Part shown: positions 60,774 to 64,000 of the stretch, piece after piece
Numbering within the stretch: the first letter of the stretch is position 1
Layout of the letters: each line of letters starts with the position of its first letter
DNA from: Nostoc sp. C052
GTDB lineage: Bacteria > Cyanobacteriota > Cyanobacteriia > Cyanobacteriales > Nostocaceae
Length of the DNA stretch: 64,000 bases
Direction: 5' to 3'
Assembly (NCBI RefSeq): GCF_013393905.1
Contig: NZ_CP040272.1
Coordinates: forward strand, 4,646,001-4,710,000
Notes under the pieces: generated by a model
Told to the model about the DNA's origin: nothing
What the model saw: the letters and a program-made list of their open reading frames with translations, nothing else
Database searches by the model: none
Made by a program: the position numbers and the translations under genes

Positions 60774-62453
60774 CTATTTTGCCGTAGGCTTGAGAGCTAA
60801 CAACATCTCTAATTGACTGGTAGATTTATCAGGGCTATTGGCGGTAAAACCAAGGCCACGAATAGAACTCAGGATGGTGACGGTATCGGCGTTAGATGAT
60901 ACAAAACTATTGAACAGGGGAACCGTTTTAGTTTTATCCATATCCAGGTAGAAATAGCCACCGTTGGGCTTTTGCAAAGAACCAGTAACGGCTTTGAAGG
61001 CGTCGCTAGTATCAAGGGATGGATTTTTACGATCGCTAATTGCGTCAGCAATTGGGCCACCAAGAGCTACAAATACAGTATCTTGGTCTAGCCAACCATG
61101 TGCCAATAAAGCTCCTTGCTGGGGGATTTGCCATTCAGTTACGTCTTTACCACCAATATTTCTATTAGCGACGTTGATTCGTTGGGTTTTCGCAAGGGTA
61201 TCCAATTTTGTCAAGGTGGCTTCGGCAGTTTTGCGATCGCTAGTATCAAATACTAAAGCACCGCCAAAACCAACACTCGCTAATACTCCTTGATTTGATG
61301 GAATCGCACCAAGGGCGAATTCCCCATTCATCCAGCCAAAAACATCCTTATCCAGGTCAATATTCACGAGTTTCAGTTGTCCTCGCGCTTGTTCCAGAGC
61401 TTGCTTCATTTCTGGATAATCTTTTGATTGTTCTACTAGCGTTTCCCAGCTACGGCTGATGCCATTACCGCTAATCAGAGCAAAGGTATTAGTCGGAAAT
61501 TGCCCGACTATATTCCCAGGACTTGATTGATACTGAAATTTATTTAGTTGCGGATCTAAATTAGCGATCGCTTTTACCCGCACTCCCGCATCATCAACAC
61601 CAATACCCGCTACCACAGATTTGATCTGCTTTAGTTGCGTCAAGGTTTGCGGAGGTAATTGCTTTGCCTGCGGATTTGCAGCGACTAATTGCTGTACCAT
61701 TCCGGCATAGTCTGGTACATAAATTTGGGCAAGGCTGTTTTTAACATCCACTCCTTTCAGAATGCTGCTAGCACCTTCTTTACTCGCGAAAGAAGACTGT
61801 CCTTTAAACGTATCAATTGCTTTTTCTACAGCTTGCTTTTCGGGGGCTAATACCAGCTGACTATTATTTAAAACTACGCTATATGTCGGCTTGCCATTTT
61901 GGGTAGTTTCGACAATTTTTTGACCTTGATAGTCAGATTCTTGTAATTTCACCCCTTTTTGTGACTTCAATTTGTTAGCAAAATTCAACGCGCTGAGTTT
62001 GTCTTTGATTCCCACTACTATCAGGATATTTGCTTCCTGCTGTAAATTTGCTGGTACATTAGGTGCGCCAGAGGGCACATTTAACTGTGCCGGTTTTACA
62101 GGATTTGGTGGCAGTACAGCAATCATCACACCACCAGCCCAAGGCTTGATGTCTTTTTCATAAGAAACGTTACTATCACTGAACATTTGCTTATTAAAAT
62201 CTTCCAGACCTTTCGCCACTAATTTTTGTGCTTCTGGAGTGCCAAACTGCTGTAATTTTGCCCAAGCTTCAGGGTCAGTAGTAATATAAGTTGCCATCAA
62301 TGCTGTTGAAGGTACTACCTTAGCACTGCCTAGAGCATCTGAACTACCTCCAGATGGGCCGCCTTTAAAATACATGTAAGCTACTATACTTCCTACTACA
62401 ACTACAGCAGCACCAACAGCAGGAATGAGAAATTTTGATTTACTTTCAGGCAT
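60774..62453 (-). CDS. DUF3352 domain protein with N-terminal membrane anchor
   Basis: A 559-residue protein with one hydrophobic segment at about residues 8-29 (FLIPAVGAAVVVVGSIVAYMYF). A large exported-looking domain follows, with the DUF3352 pattern: VVPSTALMATYITTDPEAWAKLQQFGTPE, DIKPWAGGVMIAVLPP, DKLSALNFANKL and GNGISRSWETLVEQ. The function of the family is unknown; it is frequent in cyanobacteria and may sit in the periplasm or lumen. It stands alone, ATG start. Confidence 0.85.
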   Translation of the reverse strand: MPESKSKFLIPAVGAAVVVVGSIVAYMYFKGGPSGGSSDALGSAKVVPSTALMATYITTDPEAWAKLQQFGTPEAQKLVAKGLEDFNKQMFSDSNVSYEKDIKPWAGGVMIAVLPPNPVKPAQLNVPSGAPNVPANLQQEANILIVVGIKDKLSALNFANKLKSQKGVKLQESDYQGQKIVETTQNGKPTYSVVLNNSQLVLAPEKQAVEKAIDTFKGQSSFASKEGASSILKGVDVKNSLAQIYVPDYAGMVQQLVAANPQAKQLPPQTLTQLKQIKSVVAGIGVDDAGVRVKAIANLDPQLNKFQYQSSPGNIVGQFPTNTFALISGNGISRSWETLVEQSKDYPEMKQALEQARGQLKLVNIDLDKDVFGWMNGEFALGAIPSNQGVLASVGFGGALVFDTSDRKTAEATLTKLDTLAKTQRINVANRNIGGKDVTEWQIPQQGALLAHGWLDQDTVFVALGGPIADAISDRKNPSLDTSDAFKAVTGSLQKPNGGYFYLDMDKTKTVPLFNSFVSSNADTVTILSSIRGLGFTANSPDKSTSQLEMLLALKPTAK

Positions 62454-63003
62454 TTTGTTATCCTCTTTTGCTCAGATTGTCACCGAGATTTATACAAGTG
62501 TCATTGTAGAGTTTTCGGATTTATTAATATTTTCCGCTCATTGATCGGTATTTACTGATAAAATTAGTAGTCCTATAAGTTAGCAGTCTAAGAATTACTC
62601 TCAAAAATAATTCCAAGAGATGATGAGCAAATCCGCAAATGATATGCTGTTCCTCTCAAACAAAATAGCCTGATTAGTAACAGCAAGCTATCCTAAGTTA
62701 TAAGAATAATTAGGAGTATTTGTACTTAATGAGAATTTATCGAGGTGCAAGAGACTCTTGACTCAATGACCAAAAAGTGCAGAACATCAGGAAAAATAAA
62801 TGCGGTAGGGATATGGAAAAATTCCCAGGATCGCTAGCCGATCTTCGGAAGTTCGGGTGAGAGTCATTTCAGCCCCCCAATCCCCAAGGTGAATTTTCAC
62901 CTCCATAATGCCCTATTAATTTGGGAAATACAGATACCGCTATTTAGCTTAACAACATCCAACCAAGCCAGACTTTTCAGGATTACAAGGTCAGTAAGGA
63001 TCA
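62454..63003. other. Intergenic region between DUF3352 and M1 peptidase genes
   Basis: This is the divergent promoter region. I see no gene, tRNA or strong hairpin. A short purine-rich 'aagg' lies about 12 bases before the M1 peptidase ATG. Confidence 0.4.
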
Positions 63004-64000
63004 ATGTCGAAGTCTTATTTTGATACAGATAATAACGGACACAAACCTTTTGAGTTACCGGGAGCAAGACCACACTACAACCCCGATCGCCCCGGACAAG
63101 TAGAGCATATTTTTCTCGATCTCAGTTTGGATATTCCTAACCAAAGCTATCAGGGCAGTTGTAGCATTCGCCTCTTACCAATCCGTAATGGCATTGATCG
63201 TTTAACTTTGGATGCTGTCAACCTGAATATTGAGTCTGTGCAGGTGGACGAAGTGCCACAAAATTTTGACTATGACGGGGAACAGCTTTCCATTCAACTT
63301 TCTGAGGCAACCCAGGTTGGTAAACGCTTGCTGATTGCGATCGCTTACTCCGTGGTAAAACCGCAACGCGGTATTTACTTTATCCAACCAGACAAGCACT
63401 ACCCAAACAAGCCTACTCAAGTTTGGACTCAGGGAGAAGACGAAGACTCTCGCTTTTGGTTCCCCTGTTTTGACTATCCAGGACAACTATCTACTTCGGA
63501 AATTCGCGTCCGTGTTCCCAACCCTCTCGTGGCAATTTCCAACGGCGAATTAATTGACACCACAGAAGATGGTGATTACAAAATCTATCATTGGTCACAG
63601 CAACAAGTTCATCCTACCTACTTAATGACTTTAGCCGTAGGTGATTTTGCTGAAATTCGCGATGAGTGGAAGGGTAAACCAGTCACCTACTACGTAGAAA
63701 AAGGACGGGAGGAAGATGCTAAACGCAGCATGGAAAAAACTCCCCGAATGATCGAATTTTTGAGTCAAAAGTATGGTTATCCCTACCCTTTTCCGAAATA
63801 CGCCCAAGTTTGCGTCGATGACTTCATCTTTGGCGGTATGGAAAACACTTCCACAACCCTGTTAACAGATAGATGTTTGCTGGATGAACGTGCTGCCCTA
63901 GATAACCGTAACACCGAAGCTTTAGTAGTCCACGAACTCGCGCACCAGTGGTTTGGTGATTTGGTGGTGATTAAGCATTGGTCTCATGCTTGGATTAAAG
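63004..64000 (+). CDS. M1 family aminopeptidase, N-terminal part (runs off the right edge)
   Basis: A zinc metallopeptidase of the aminopeptidase N/LTA4 hydrolase family. The visible 332 residues contain the N-terminal beta-domain and the start of the catalytic domain. The substrate-binding GGMEN lies at about residues 277-281, and the zinc motif H310-E-L-A-H314 in VVHELAHQWFGD. The third zinc ligand (Glu about 18 residues on) lies at or past the edge. ATG at 63004. The product trims N-terminal residues from peptides. Confidence 0.93.
   Translation, partial: MSKSYFDTDNNGHKPFELPGARPHYNPDRPGQVEHIFLDLSLDIPNQSYQGSCSIRLLPIRNGIDRLTLDAVNLNIESVQVDEVPQNFDYDGEQLSIQLSEATQVGKRLLIAIAYSVVKPQRGIYFIQPDKHYPNKPTQVWTQGEDEDSRFWFPCFDYPGQLSTSEIRVRVPNPLVAISNGELIDTTEDGDYKIYHWSQQQVHPTYLMTLAVGDFAEIRDEWKGKPVTYYVEKGREEDAKRSMEKTPRMIEFLSQKYGYPYPFPKYAQVCVDDFIFGGMENTSTTLLTDRCLLDERAALDNRNTEALVVHELAHQWFGDLVVIKHWSHAWIK

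Overview
The window comes from the chromosome of a filamentous, probably heterocyst-forming cyanobacterium of the Nostoc/Anabaena group. Supporting this are genes for oxygenic photosynthesis (psbD, chlG, btpA, a PucC/BCD-type carrier), cyanobacterial small proteins (DUF2862, UPF0367), frequent HIP1 octamers (GCGATCGC), and the heptanucleotide tandem repeats (STRR) and small palindromic dispersed repeats typical of Nostocales. There is no rRNA, no CRISPR array, no prophage and no intact transposase. One tRNA, tRNA-Asn(GTT), is present.

Layout. 1-9 kb: the N-terminal end of a CHASE2 sensor protein, a VKOR-thioredoxin fusion, BtpA, RimO, a DEAD-box RNA helicase and an aldo/keto reductase. 9-11 kb: a small unknown gene, a broken ATP-grasp-like gene and an Rpn-family (DUF2887) protein. 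11-18.5 kb: a PucC-type carrier, an inositol monophosphatase family enzyme, a zinc alcohol dehydrogenase, chlorophyll synthase, a Get3d-like ATPase and DUF2862. 18.7-39.5 kb: a Uma2 protein, then a long, almost entirely plus-strand, largely AT-rich surface polysaccharide cluster. It holds a Wzm/Wzt-type ABC exporter, a double methyltransferase, a methyltransferase behind a repetitive coiled coil, seven glycosyltransferases, a small EamA/SMR-type membrane protein, GDP-mannose dehydratase and RmlA, RmlC and RmlD. 39.6-49.3 kb: ComB, a BlaI/M56 regulatory pair, two adjacent membrane-anchored NTPases (one with an unusual Gly-Val-Ala repeat), a class V aminotransferase, tRNA-Asn, a NYN nuclease, an ECF-type ATPase and UPF0367. 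49.6-64 kb: a stand-alone psbD, a dense non-coding stretch, pterin dehydratase, an SLH/OprB porin, Rrf2 and cysK, a DnaJ protein, a tandem 6-carboxytetrahydropterin synthase homologue, a second Uma2 protein, a methyltransferase-PrsW pair, a DUF3352 protein and the start of an M1 aminopeptidase.

How the genes fit together. The polysaccharide cluster reads as one export-coupled pathway. Nucleotide sugars are made by Gmd and RmlA/C/D (RmlB must be elsewhere). Cytoplasmic glycosyltransferases build the chain. Methyltransferases may cap it, and Wzm/Wzt with a chain-recognition domain exports it. A DPM1-like transferase, a small flippase-like protein and a GT-C membrane enzyme could add side residues outside the membrane. 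A beta-rich module is shared by one methyltransferase and the GT-C enzyme. Several photosystem and pigment assembly genes (btpA, PucC-type carrier, chlG, Get3d-like, psbD) lie in the window but not in one operon.

The most unusual signals are: a 23-codon reading frame behind an 11-nt perfect complement of the 16S rRNA 3' end, placed upstream of a strong terminator after psbD; an orphan plus-strand intrinsic terminator with a promoter-like sequence between two minus-strand genes (candidate sRNA); the methyltransferase with a 14-residue-repeat coiled coil beside the ABC exporter; and the NTPase pair with the GVA-repeat membrane segment. All calls are from reading the sequence; no database search was possible.
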